In this document: piece by piece, positions 24,938 through 32,063 of the stretch
Position numbering within the stretch: position 1 is the first letter of the stretch
Layout: every line of letters begins with the position of its first letter
Origin: Anaerolinea sp.
GTDB taxonomy: Bacteria > Chloroflexota > Anaerolineae > Anaerolineales > Villigracilaceae
Direction of reading: 5' to 3'
Assembly: GCA_020047815.1 (NCBI GenBank)
Contig: JAIFNG010000178.1
Coordinates: 1 to 32,063 of the forward strand
DNA: 32,063 nt
Made by a program: the position numbers and the translations under genes
Notes under the pieces: model-generated
Told to the model about the DNA's origin: nothing
What the model saw: the letters and a program-made list of their open reading frames with translations, nothing else
The model's database searches: none

Positions 24938-25663
24938 ATGATCGTTCTCTCTGTTGGCATGCCGCGTGCAGGTTCCGGCTGGCACTACAATCTCATCCAT
25001 GATCTGATGGAAACCACGGGCTGTGTGGACGCGCGTGCTATCCGCGAGCGTTACCATTTACAAAAAATCCTAACCGAAGTCAACTGTAACATCGGCGTGC
25101 TTTCTGCAAGACGGCTTGGCCTGGTAATGCTTCCTGGATTGCTGAATACATTTGTCATCAAAGCCCACGCTGCACCATCAACCACCTCGCGCCTGTTATC
25201 AAACCTGGGTCTGCTGCGGACCACATACATCTACCGTGATCCGCGCGATGCCATGTTATCCGCATATGACTTCGGACAGCGGGCACTCACGAAGGGACGT
25301 CCCAATGCCTTTTCGCACTTATCTACTTTTGAAAAGAGCATGGACTTTATGATGGAATATGTCCGCATTTGGGAAAAGTGGATGAATGAGAAGAATGTTC
25401 TGATCGCACGCTACGAAGACCTGCTGACAAATTACGATACCGAATCTGCCAAATTGGTGGAGTATCTCAAAGTAAACCGCACCAGGCCCGAGGTCCAGAC
25501 AGTGATTGAGAAATATCGTCCCGATGCTGCAGAAGGTCAACAGGGGTTGCATTTCTTCAAAGGCAAGATCGGGCGCTTTCGCGAATTTTATAATGAAGGA
25601 CAAAAATCGGTCTTAAAAGCTCATTTGGGTGCATATCTGGCTCGCATGGGCTACGATGAATAA
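24938..25663 (+). CDS. Sulfotransferase (PAPS-dependent), second of two
   Basis: 241 residues. The 5' loop is GMPRAGSGWHYN (residues 7-18). The 3'-phosphate segment YIYRDPRDAMLSAYDF has Arg100 and Ser108. The C-terminal FFKGKIGRFREFYNEGQ resembles the RKGxxGDW loop of cytosolic (SULT1-type) sulfotransferases. It is thus from a different branch than the protein at 21064. AAGGA precedes the ATG, nine bases after the Wzy-like stop, so it belongs to the same operon. Likely target: a hydroxyl on the glycan made by this locus. Confidence 0.87.
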   Translation: MIVLSVGMPRAGSGWHYNLIHDLMETTGCVDARAIRERYHLQKILTEVNCNIGVLSARRLGLVMLPGLLNTFVIKAHAAPSTTSRLLSNLGLLRTTYIYRDPRDAMLSAYDFGQRALTKGRPNAFSHLSTFEKSMDFMMEYVRIWEKWMNEKNVLIARYEDLLTNYDTESAKLVEYLKVNRTRPEVQTVIEKYRPDAAEGQQGLHFFKGKIGRFREFYNEGQKSVLKAHLGAYLARMGYDE

Positions 25664-25691
25664 GCTGTAAATGGGTTGTAAGTTGTGTGAG

Positions 25692-25720
25692 TTGCAGTCT
25701 CCATTGTTTTTCATTATTAT
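25692..25720 (+). promoter_or_regulatory. Possible promoter of the second sensor kinase
   Basis: TTGCAG (25692-25697) and TATTAT (25715-25720) are separated by 17 bases. The ATG at 25730 is nine bases beyond, which suggests a leaderless start. An AGGGAGA just before the ATG could instead act as a ribosome-binding site for a transcript from upstream. The evidence is ambiguous. Confidence 0.4.
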
Positions 25721-25729
25721 AGGGAGATT

Positions 25730-27481
25730 ATGTTACGTAAATACGATACCCCCTACATGGCAGACTGGTTTGCCATTTCATTAAGATGGGTTGCGCTGCT
25801 TGGCTTGATCGTTTCACTTGGGATTGGGGACAAGTTGCAATTATCCATATCCTGGCCGCTGGCTTTGTTGATAATATGGAATCTGGTAATGACTGCATTT
25901 GCGGGCATAAACATCCGCATGCCCTATCATCGCCCAATCAGCATTTTTGTTGAACTTGTTTTGACGGGAATTTTTTTTTGGACGCAGGGAGGCTTGCGCG
26001 GTCCGGCAGTATGGACCGGATTATTGCCCATCCTAACCAGCTCAATCTATTTTGAATTATTGGGGGCAATAATCATTTCATTGCTATTTTCCGGCTTGAT
26101 GATTTTTACTGGCATGCAGGTGGAAGGGGATTTTCCGATAGCAGTAATCATTTCGATTACGCTCATTTTATTAAGTCTGGTATTTGGCTTTCTAGGGCAA
26201 CGCATGATCCTACACCTTAGGAAGAACCGAACACTGTGGCAGGATTCAGAGGAAAAAAAGGGCGCCATGCAGGCTGAGCGCATGCGTGCGATCTATGAAC
26301 TGACCACAACTCTTTCCTCCACGTTGAGCTATAAGCGAGTGCTCGAATCTGCGTTGAACATGAGTGTGGCGGCTTTAAACCCGGACCCCGAGCAATTGCA
26401 CGCCGATCCGCTGGCAGGTGCCGTAATGTTGTTCAACGGTGGAAAATTACGAATCGGCTCTGCGCGGCGCTTTACCACAGCTGATATGCGCGTTACTTTT
26501 GATGCTGCGGAGGGCGTGCTCAAAACCACTTTGGATGAAGGTGATCCGCTTTTCTTCAAGGATATTGGCTATGACCCGGAACTTGGGCGCGTAGTTGGGC
26601 TAAGAAATTGCACCAGTGGATATTGTTTTCCATTACGCAGTGGTTTTAATGTTTATGGTGTGTTATTGTTTGCGCACCCAAACCCCGAATATTTCACCAT
26701 GGAACGGCGCAACCTGCTTGATATTATTGGACGACAGGCAGTGATCGCGATCCAAAATGCACGCCTCTACCAGGACCTGGTGGAAGAAAAAGAACGCATG
26801 GTGGAGATCCATGAAGAAGCACGAAAAAAGCTTGCTCGTGATCTGCACGATGGACCCACCCAGTCTGTGGCAGCAATGGCAATGCGTCTAAATATTGTAA
26901 AACGCATGATGGCTAAGGATGCGAAAGGTGCCATGGAGGAAATTGTCAAATTGGAAGAACTGGCACATCGCACCACCAAGGAAATTCGCCATATGCTCTT
27001 TACACTGCGCCCACTTATTCTTGAATCCCAAGGTCTAATTGCGGCAGTGCAATCCATGTCTGACAAAATGATGGAAACATACAGTCAAAATGTTATCTTA
27101 AACATAGAAGAACGAGTCACCACTCAACTGGAGATGGGCAAGCAGGGTGTGATCTTCTATATCATTGAAGAAGCGGTAAACAATGCCCGCAAGCATGCCG
27201 CTGCTCCTGTCATTGCTGTGAATTTACGACTGGTGGAAACCGGGATCGCCCTGCTGGAAATCGTGGACAATGGACTAGGCTTTGATCTTAAAGCCATGTC
27301 AGAGAATTACGATAAACGTGCAAATAGCAGCCTGGGGATGGTGAATCTACGTGAACGATCTGAATTGGTCAATGGTCTACTCCAGATCAATTCTGTATTG
27401 GGGAAAGGCACAAAGGTTCAAGTCTATATTCCACTGACTGAAGACGCTGCTGACCGCTTGCATCACCCCCGCAGCAAGTAA
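25730..27481 (+). CDS. Sensor histidine kinase: membrane region, GAF-like, HisKA_3, HATPase
   Basis: 583 residues. About five to six membrane segments (residues 15-162) lead through a coiled linker to a GAF-like domain (about 185-348) and then to the H-box ARKKLARDLHDGPTQSV with phospho-His373. The ATPase domain has EEAVNNARKHA (N-box), DNGLGF (G1) and LGMVNLRERSELV (G2). This is the NarL/LiaS-type kinase class, like the partial gene at position 1. It would normally act with a LuxR-type regulator, but none is adjacent. Its position directly after the exopolysaccharide operon (66 bases) makes a regulatory link plausible. Confidence 0.92.
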   Translation: MLRKYDTPYMADWFAISLRWVALLGLIVSLGIGDKLQLSISWPLALLIIWNLVMTAFAGINIRMPYHRPISIFVELVLTGIFFWTQGGLRGPAVWTGLLPILTSSIYFELLGAIIISLLFSGLMIFTGMQVEGDFPIAVIISITLILLSLVFGFLGQRMILHLRKNRTLWQDSEEKKGAMQAERMRAIYELTTTLSSTLSYKRVLESALNMSVAALNPDPEQLHADPLAGAVMLFNGGKLRIGSARRFTTADMRVTFDAAEGVLKTTLDEGDPLFFKDIGYDPELGRVVGLRNCTSGYCFPLRSGFNVYGVLLFAHPNPEYFTMERRNLLDIIGRQAVIAIQNARLYQDLVEEKERMVEIHEEARKKLARDLHDGPTQSVAAMAMRLNIVKRMMAKDAKGAMEEIVKLEELAHRTTKEIRHMLFTLRPLILESQGLIAAVQSMSDKMMETYSQNVILNIEERVTTQLEMGKQGVIFYIIEEAVNNARKHAAAPVIAVNLRLVETGIALLEIVDNGLGFDLKAMSENYDKRANSSLGMVNLRERSELVNGLLQINSVLGKGTKVQVYIPLTEDAADRLHHPRSK

Positions 27482-27852
27482 AAAATACAATCCACAAACG
27501 AACTCCATTCCAGGGCTTTTCCTAAATGCATGCAAATAGTTCCAAAGGGATATGACGAACAAAAAAATAATCTGTCAAATATTATATTTATACAACAGGC
27601 TGCTTAACTGGCACAAATCCACTGAGGTGAATCTGTTGAAAGCGGGGGCAATATAGGTATGTTTCCCACTTGATAATACGCAGTTTTGGCTAAACGCGAA
27701 AAAATTTAAGCCGGGTTCCCCCCCTTTCGTAAATTCCATGACAGATGGATGCAGAGTATCTGGCGGTCTCCAATTGCATTCATCTCAACGAACCTTTTGT
27801 GGTGTACCCACCATTCTTCTCTTCCTTTGTGTTTAAGGGGTGAAAATTGGGT
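27482..27852. other. Long intergenic region before lepA; nothing firmly recognised
   Basis: About 370 bases without a credible gene. It is A+T-rich in its first 120 bases and contains a TTTATACA (about 27587-27594) that could be a -10. A small imperfect hairpin GGCTAAA/TTTAAGCC is near 27688-27712, and C-runs and G-runs could pair. No riboswitch family, tRNA or terminator was identified by eye. Confidence 0.4.
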
Positions 27853-27858
27853 TATACT
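27853..27858 (+). promoter_or_regulatory. Candidate -10 of lepA, leaderless type
   Basis: TATACT lies 11 bases before the lepA ATG at 27870, with no Shine-Dalgarno between. No strong -35 is present; TTGTGT at 27827 would need a 20-base spacer. Confidence 0.45.
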
Positions 27859-27869
27859 CTTGTCCGCTT

Positions 27870-29669
27870 ATGACCGACCATATCCGTAACTTCTGTATCA
27901 TCGCCCATGTTGACCATGGCAAATCCACGCTTGCAGACCGTCTGCTTCAATTAACAGGCGCCATATCTGAGCGTGATATGACCGAGCAGGCGCTTGACAG
28001 CATGGACCTTGAACGAGAAAAAGGCGTTACCATCAAATCCTCTGCTGTTCGCATGTTCTACACTTCACAAGATAATCAAAGATATGAGATGAACTTGATC
28101 GATACGCCCGGTCACGTTGACTTCGGCTATGAAGTCAGCCGTGCACTCAAAGCCTGCGAAGGCGCGATCTTGGTGGTGGATGCGACTCAGGGGATCGAAG
28201 CTCAGACTCTCGCCAATCTTTATCAGGCTCTCGAAGCCGACCTGACAATTGTTCCTGTTATCAACAAGATCGATCTCCCTTCAGCCCGTCCCGACGAAGT
28301 GGCTGAAGATGTAGGATCCCTGCTGGGGATCGACCCTGACTCGGTTCTTTGCGTCTCCGCCAAGGAAGGCATCAATATTGATCAAATCCTCGAGGCAATT
28401 GTCAAACGTGTGCCGCCTCCCCGGGATGTGGATGATAAACCGCTCCGCGCGCTGATCTTCGACGCGCACTATGATTCATATAAAGGTGTAATTGCATATG
28501 TCCGCATCATGGAAGGCAGGATAAAATCCACCGACGTACTGCGCATGTTGGCTACAAAATTGGACCTCCGCCCCGTTGAAATCGGGATATTTGTGCCAGG
28601 CATGCAGTCTGTGGAAGCGCTTGGCTCAGGTGAAGTGGGTTATATTGCCACAGGATTCAAGACAGTGCATGAGTGTCGTGTGGGCGACACGATCACGCTT
28701 GCATCCGCACCAGCTGAAGAACCATTGCCCGGTTACCACGTACCAAAACCGATGGTCTTTGCGGGTATCTACCCTGTTGAAGCAGATGATTACACCAGCC
28801 TGCGCGAGTCACTCGATAAACTGCAGCTCAATGACGCTTCTTTGACATTCCAACCAGAGACTTCGCAGGCTCTGGGATTTGGATTCCGCGCCGGTTTCCT
28901 TGGCCTGTTCCACATGGAAATCATTCAGGAACGCATCGAACGCGAATATGATCTTAACGTGCTATTCACTGCGCCCTCAGTGGAATACGAAATTCTGATG
29001 ATCGGCGATAAAGTTGTGACCGTTGACTCACCTGCCGAGTTACCCGACCCAAGCAAGATCGTCGAAGTACGCGAACCGTGGATGAATATTGAGATCATCA
29101 CGCCCACCGATTATTACGGTCCCATCATGGAACTGGTCATCAAACGCCGCGGCATTTTCAAGCAGCAGGAATATCCTGCACCGCATCGCGTGCAGCTCGA
29201 TTTTGAAATTCCGCTCTCTGAAATCATTATTGATTTCTTCGATCTTTTGAAGTCACGTACCAAAGGCTATGCTTCACTTGATTATCAATTTCTTGAATAC
29301 CGCGCCGATAAACTGCAGAAATTGGAAATCCTGGTTAATGGTGAACCTGTGGATGCGCTCGCAGCGATCGTGCATGAGAAGGATGCATTCCACAAGGGAC
29401 AGCGTCTCATCACCAAACTCAAGGAATTAATTCCCCGCCAGTTATTTGATGTTGCTGTGCAAGCCGCTTCCGGTGGGCGCATCATTTCGCGCGCAAATGT
29501 CAAAGCCACGCGCAAGGATGTCCTGGCAAAATGTTACGGCGGCGATATCTCGCGCAAGAAGAAATTGCTTGAGAAACAGAAGAAGGGCAAGAAGCGCATG
29601 AAGATGGTCGGCAATGTGGAAATCCCACAGGATGCCTTCATGGCGGTACTTAAACTGGACGATGACTAA
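27870..29669 (+). CDS. lepA: Elongation factor 4 (ribosomal back-translocase GTPase)
   Basis: 599 residues, the normal family length. The GTPase domain has AHVDHGKSTLADRLL (G1), EREKGVTIKSS (switch I), DTPGHVDFGYEVSRAL (G3) and NKIDLPSA (G4). Domains II, III and V follow, and the LepA-specific C-terminus includes GGDISRKKKLLEKQKKGKKRMK. It remodels stalled ribosomes. The ATG at 27870 begins the conserved N-terminus (MTDHIRNFCIIAH). A GTG at 27840 would add ten residues overlapping the promoter and is rejected. Confidence 0.98.
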   Translation: MTDHIRNFCIIAHVDHGKSTLADRLLQLTGAISERDMTEQALDSMDLEREKGVTIKSSAVRMFYTSQDNQRYEMNLIDTPGHVDFGYEVSRALKACEGAILVVDATQGIEAQTLANLYQALEADLTIVPVINKIDLPSARPDEVAEDVGSLLGIDPDSVLCVSAKEGINIDQILEAIVKRVPPPRDVDDKPLRALIFDAHYDSYKGVIAYVRIMEGRIKSTDVLRMLATKLDLRPVEIGIFVPGMQSVEALGSGEVGYIATGFKTVHECRVGDTITLASAPAEEPLPGYHVPKPMVFAGIYPVEADDYTSLRESLDKLQLNDASLTFQPETSQALGFGFRAGFLGLFHMEIIQERIEREYDLNVLFTAPSVEYEILMIGDKVVTVDSPAELPDPSKIVEVREPWMNIEIITPTDYYGPIMELVIKRRGIFKQQEYPAPHRVQLDFEIPLSEIIIDFFDLLKSRTKGYASLDYQFLEYRADKLQKLEILVNGEPVDALAAIVHEKDAFHKGQRLITKLKELIPRQLFDVAVQAASGGRIISRANVKATRKDVLAKCYGGDISRKKKLLEKQKKGKKRMKMVGNVEIPQDAFMAVLKLDDD

Positions 29670-29752
29670 TCCATAACCATGGAGAACGCGGAGAGCACAA
29701 AAGGTTACCCTTTTTTTCTTCGCGCTCTTTTTCACCCTTTGTGATGAAATAA

Positions 29753-30742
29753 ATGAAAGATATAAAACGTTTAATTCCTGGTGCTCTGATCAGTATAGCC
29801 TTGATCGCGGGCCTATTATATTTTGTTGATTTTCAGGCCATGTGGAATGCGATCCGTCATGCAAATTATCGCATCCTTGCCGGTTCGGTGGTTTTATCCT
29901 TTTTATTCCTGTTCATACGTGCAAAAGTCTGGCAGACATTATTGCGGGACAAGCCCAAGTACATGGATGTGCTTTTTTCGGCGGGCGAAGGATATTTGCT
30001 CAATAATTTTTTACCCTTCCGCCTCGGTGAACTTGGCCGCGTCTTTCTTCTCAGCCGAAAATCGGGGATGACTTTCAGCGAAATATTACCCACCATTATC
30101 ATTGAACGTGTAGTTGACCTGGCATTCTCTGCTGCAATACTGCTGGCGGCATTGCCGTATGTGGCAGATGCCCAGGATTCAGAACAGGTGGGTTATATCG
30201 TAGGGGGCGTGGTCATCTTTGGACTCTTGGTCATGTATGTACTGGCGCGTAATAATAAATGGGCATTGGATACCTTCCACAGGCTGAGCGTGCGATGGCC
30301 TGTTCTTCATAAATTTGGCGGCAGTTTCCTCGAGTCGTTCCTCGATGGACTGGGTGTACTCACAAATGGCTGGCTCTTTATCCGATTTTTGTTTTGGATG
30401 AGCCTTAATTGGTTTATGTCTTTAATATCCTATTACGTGATCACACTGGCATTTTTTCCACAAGCCCAGCCTGCCTGGACCCTGTTCATTTTAGGTGCGG
30501 CGGCATTTGGCGGCGCCATTCCTGCTTTGCCTGGTGGAGTTGGAACATTTGAAGGTGCGATAAGTGCCGCCTTATTTCTGTTTACCCATGACCAATCCAC
30601 ATCACTGGCAGTTGCATTAACAGCCAGGTTATACAATTATCTTAACAGCGGCGTCATTGGCGGCATAGGGTTGATACGCGAGGGGCAGACCCTTTCAGGG
30701 ATTTATCAGCAACTTATGGCGCTCAGGAAAAAGGAAGAATAA
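29753..30742 (+). CDS. AglD/MprF-type membrane protein (lysylphosphatidylglycerol synthase TM region family)
   Basis: 329 residues with about eight membrane segments. The block GYLLNNFLPFRLGELGRVFLLSRKSGMTFSEILPTIIIERVVDL and the C-terminal GAAAFGGAIPALPGGVGTFEGAISAALFLF are the PF03706 (UPF0104/LPG_synthase_TM) signature. Stand-alone members are linked to lipid-linked glycan handling (archaeal AglD) or to possible lipid flipping; MprF proteins carry this domain fused to a synthase domain that is absent here. It starts 83 bases after lepA with no strong Shine-Dalgarno. Context with glycan genes on both sides supports a cell-surface role. Confidence 0.87.
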   Translation: MKDIKRLIPGALISIALIAGLLYFVDFQAMWNAIRHANYRILAGSVVLSFLFLFIRAKVWQTLLRDKPKYMDVLFSAGEGYLLNNFLPFRLGELGRVFLLSRKSGMTFSEILPTIIIERVVDLAFSAAILLAALPYVADAQDSEQVGYIVGGVVIFGLLVMYVLARNNKWALDTFHRLSVRWPVLHKFGGSFLESFLDGLGVLTNGWLFIRFLFWMSLNWFMSLISYYVITLAFFPQAQPAWTLFILGAAAFGGAIPALPGGVGTFEGAISAALFLFTHDQSTSLAVALTARLYNYLNSGVIGGIGLIREGQTLSGIYQQLMALRKKEE

Positions 30743-30750
30743 TAAAATAA

Positions 30751-30862
30751 CGTCATCACGAGGGCGACAAACCGGAGCAAATTCCCGTTGAACTGAAGAT
30801 TGCTCACCAGCCCTGGCACAAAGTGTCAGTGAGTGTCGTCGAAAAAAACGCCCTCCTCGCAA
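30751..30862. repeat. Degenerate inverted repeat resembling GTCATTGCGAG-type dispersed elements
   Basis: Two nested pairs of arms are visible: GAGGGCG (30760-30766) with CGCCCTC (30849-30855), and GAGCAA (30775-30780) with TTGCTC (30800-30805). The left end reads CGTCATCACGAGGGCGACAA, close to the widespread GTCATTGCGAG...GAAGCAATCTC palindromic repeats of many bacterial genomes. It lacks the matching right end, so it looks like a decayed copy. Confidence 0.45.
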
Positions 30863-30880
30863 AAAAATAGTGGAGACACA

Positions 30881-31906
30881 ATGAAAAAAAAATATCTCAT
30901 CACCGGCGGAGCCGGTTTTATTGGTTCAAATTATGTCCATCGGTTACTGAAACGCGGCGAGCAAGTAACCATTTATGACAATTTCTCGCGCGCGGGGGCA
31001 CCTCGCAATCTTGATTGGTTGAAGCAGGAATATGGGAAAAATGCCTTCGAGGTGATTACCGGGGATGTACGCGATGCAAACAGGATCGCTGAATCAGCCA
31101 GCGGCGCAGATGTGATCGTGCATCTGGCAGGTCAGGTTGCGGTAACCACCTCCGTAAATAACCCCAGAGATGACTTTGAATCCAATGCACTGGGAACGTT
31201 TAATGTACTTGAAGCTGCGCGTGCATCAGGCAGGAATCCAATCCTTATTTATGCCTCCACAAATAAAGTGTACGGGGGCATGGAGGATGTGAAATTGTTC
31301 GAGGAGCCGACCCGCTGGCGTTACAAGGATTTAGTGCAGGGATGTCCCGAAACACAGCCGTTGGATTTTCATTCACCTTATGGCTGCAGCAAGGGCGCAG
31401 GCGACCAATACGTGCGTGATTATCATCGTATTTATAATTTACAAACGGTCGTTTTCCGCCAATCGTGTATCTATGGTACAAGACAATTTGGTGTTGAAGA
31501 TCAAGGCTGGGTGGCCTGGTTTATTATCGCAGCAGTGACAGGCAAACCGATCACCATTTACGGCGACGGCAAACAGGTGCGTGATATTCTCTTTGTGGAA
31601 GACCTGCTCAATGCCTATGATCTGGCAGTTGAGAAAATCGATACGGCGCGTGGGCAAGTCTATAATTTGGGCGGCGGACCTGAGAATGTGATGTCCATTT
31701 GGACAGAGTTCCAACCCAAACTGGAGAAGTTGCTTGGAAAGCCAGTTGAAGTTGCACGCGGCGACTGGCGTCCCGGTGACCAACGAGTATTCTATGCAGA
31801 TATTGGCAAAGCCAAAAAAGAACTGGGCTGGGCACCCACAATCGACGTTGAAGCGGGCGTCCAGAAATTATTTAAGTGGGTGATGGAAAATATTAAACTA
31901 TTTTAA
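30881..31906 (+). CDS. CDP-paratose 2-epimerase-like NAD-dependent sugar epimerase (extended SDR)
   Basis: 341 residues from the ATG at 30881, preceded by GGAGA. An upstream in-frame ATG would add 16 non-homologous residues. The NAD-binding GGAGFIGS is at 9-16. The catalytic Tyr167 and Lys171 (YGCSK) and Thr127 in STNKVYGG are present. QVAVTTSVNNPRDDFE, LDFHSPYGCSKGAGDQYV, RQFGVEDQGWVAWF and GDGKQVRDILFVED closely match the CDP-paratose 2-epimerase (Tyv/RfbE) branch, which interconverts CDP-paratose and CDP-tyvelose. The other CDP-dideoxyhexose genes (rfbF, rfbG, rfbH, rfbS) are not in the window. The exact substrate is therefore an inference from similarity. Confidence 0.85.
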   Translation: MKKKYLITGGAGFIGSNYVHRLLKRGEQVTIYDNFSRAGAPRNLDWLKQEYGKNAFEVITGDVRDANRIAESASGADVIVHLAGQVAVTTSVNNPRDDFESNALGTFNVLEAARASGRNPILIYASTNKVYGGMEDVKLFEEPTRWRYKDLVQGCPETQPLDFHSPYGCSKGAGDQYVRDYHRIYNLQTVVFRQSCIYGTRQFGVEDQGWVAWFIIAAVTGKPITIYGDGKQVRDILFVEDLLNAYDLAVEKIDTARGQVYNLGGGPENVMSIWTEFQPKLEKLLGKPVEVARGDWRPGDQRVFYADIGKAKKELGWAPTIDVEAGVQKLFKWVMENIKLF

Positions 31907-31911
31907 TATTG

Positions 31912-31940
31912 TTGAGATGTGAAAATTTTTGAGGTATAAA
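31912..31940 (+). promoter_or_regulatory. Strong predicted promoter of the last gene, leaderless type
   Basis: TTGAGA (31912-31917) and TATAAA (31935-31940) are separated by exactly 17 bases, each matching consensus at five of six positions. The ATG at 31949 is eight bases beyond the -10 and has no Shine-Dalgarno, so the mRNA should start at or next to the start codon. Confidence 0.65.
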
Positions 31941-31948
31941 ATTATCCC

Positions 31949-32063
31949 ATGACAAAATATTATTCAAAACAAGATCTCTGGTCACTTTTTTTGATGTGTG
32001 CCTTTCCACTGCATTTGTGGACGTTACTGCTGGCATTTCGTGACATATCCTGGGTTGCAGAAC
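31949..32063 (+). CDS. Start of a membrane protein, cut by window edge
   Basis: 38 codons are visible: a short polar N-terminus (MTKYYSKQDLWS) then a hydrophobic segment (LFLMCAFPLHLWTLLLAF) and DISWVAE. This resembles the start of multi-pass glycan-associated membrane proteins such as polymerases or glycosyltransferases, but too little is present to name it. It has its own promoter rather than sharing one with the epimerase 42 bases upstream. Confidence 0.65.
   Translation, partial: MTKYYSKQDLWSLFLMCAFPLHLWTLLLAFRDISWVAE

Noticed and set aside
27601..27720. Possible c-di-GMP or other riboswitch upstream of lepA
   Set aside because: The conserved cores of GEMM-I and other families I know are absent, and a leaderless-type -10 lies next to the lepA start.
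27840..27869. Upstream GTG start for lepA adding ten residues
   Set aside because: Conserved LepA N-termini start at MTDHIRN; the extension overlaps the predicted -10 and has no Shine-Dalgarno at a suitable distance.
29692..29735. Terminator after lepA
   Set aside because: Only a five-base AGAGC/GCTCT pairing with a long loop before T residues; too weak to call.

Overview
This 32 kb window is bacterial chromosome, and its gene content and protein style best fit a member of the Chloroflexota, probably Anaerolineae-like. That placement is inference: there is no rRNA or other marker, and it rests on resemblance of the membrane glycosyltransferases, the YibE/F protein and the ECF sigma operon to that group. 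I see no tRNA, rRNA, CRISPR array, transposase, integrase or phage gene.

Layout. Positions 1-584 hold the C-terminal part of a HisKA_3-type sensor kinase. A YibE/F membrane protein follows (818-1990). Next is a tight three-gene operon of ECF sigma factor, zinc-finger anti-sigma factor and a secreted/membrane protein with bactofilin-like repeats (2074-4254), preceded by a convincing ECF-type promoter. A C45-family (acyl-CoA:6-APA acyltransferase-like) protein is convergent with nadD across a shared terminator. Then come ligA and a PLP-dependent alpha-oxoamine synthase (AONS/KBL type). Two minus-strand genes follow: a membrane PAS-GGDEF diguanylate cyclase and a YqhD-type alcohol dehydrogenase. 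After these are a Dabb-domain protein, a membrane site-2-type metalloprotease with CBS domains, and three minus-strand genes (TPR/zinc-ribbon protein, folP and a small SpoIIAA/STAS-like protein).

The accessory centre is an exopolysaccharide locus at 18098-25663, all on the plus strand and mostly overlapping or abutting: a GT39-type glycosyltransferase, a DUF6056-like GT-C-like membrane protein, sulfotransferase, GT2, a short Wzz-like protein, an O-antigen ligase/Wzy-like protein and a second, dissimilar sulfotransferase. Together they suggest assembly of a sulfated surface or secreted glycan. A second sensor kinase (25730-27481) and lepA (27870-29669) follow. Glycan-type functions then resume with an AglD/MprF-type membrane protein, a CDP-paratose 2-epimerase-like enzyme and the start of another membrane protein that runs off the window.

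Expression signals. Several genes have a good -10 hexamer only 6-11 bases before the start codon and no Shine-Dalgarno sequence (YibE/F, nadD, GT39, lepA, the last gene, possibly the second kinase). Others in the same window have clear Shine-Dalgarno sites (sigma factor, KBL-type enzyme, alcohol dehydrogenase, protease). This points to a mixture of leaderless and led transcripts. Two of the leaderless-type promoters also carry inverted repeats in the spacer that could be operators.
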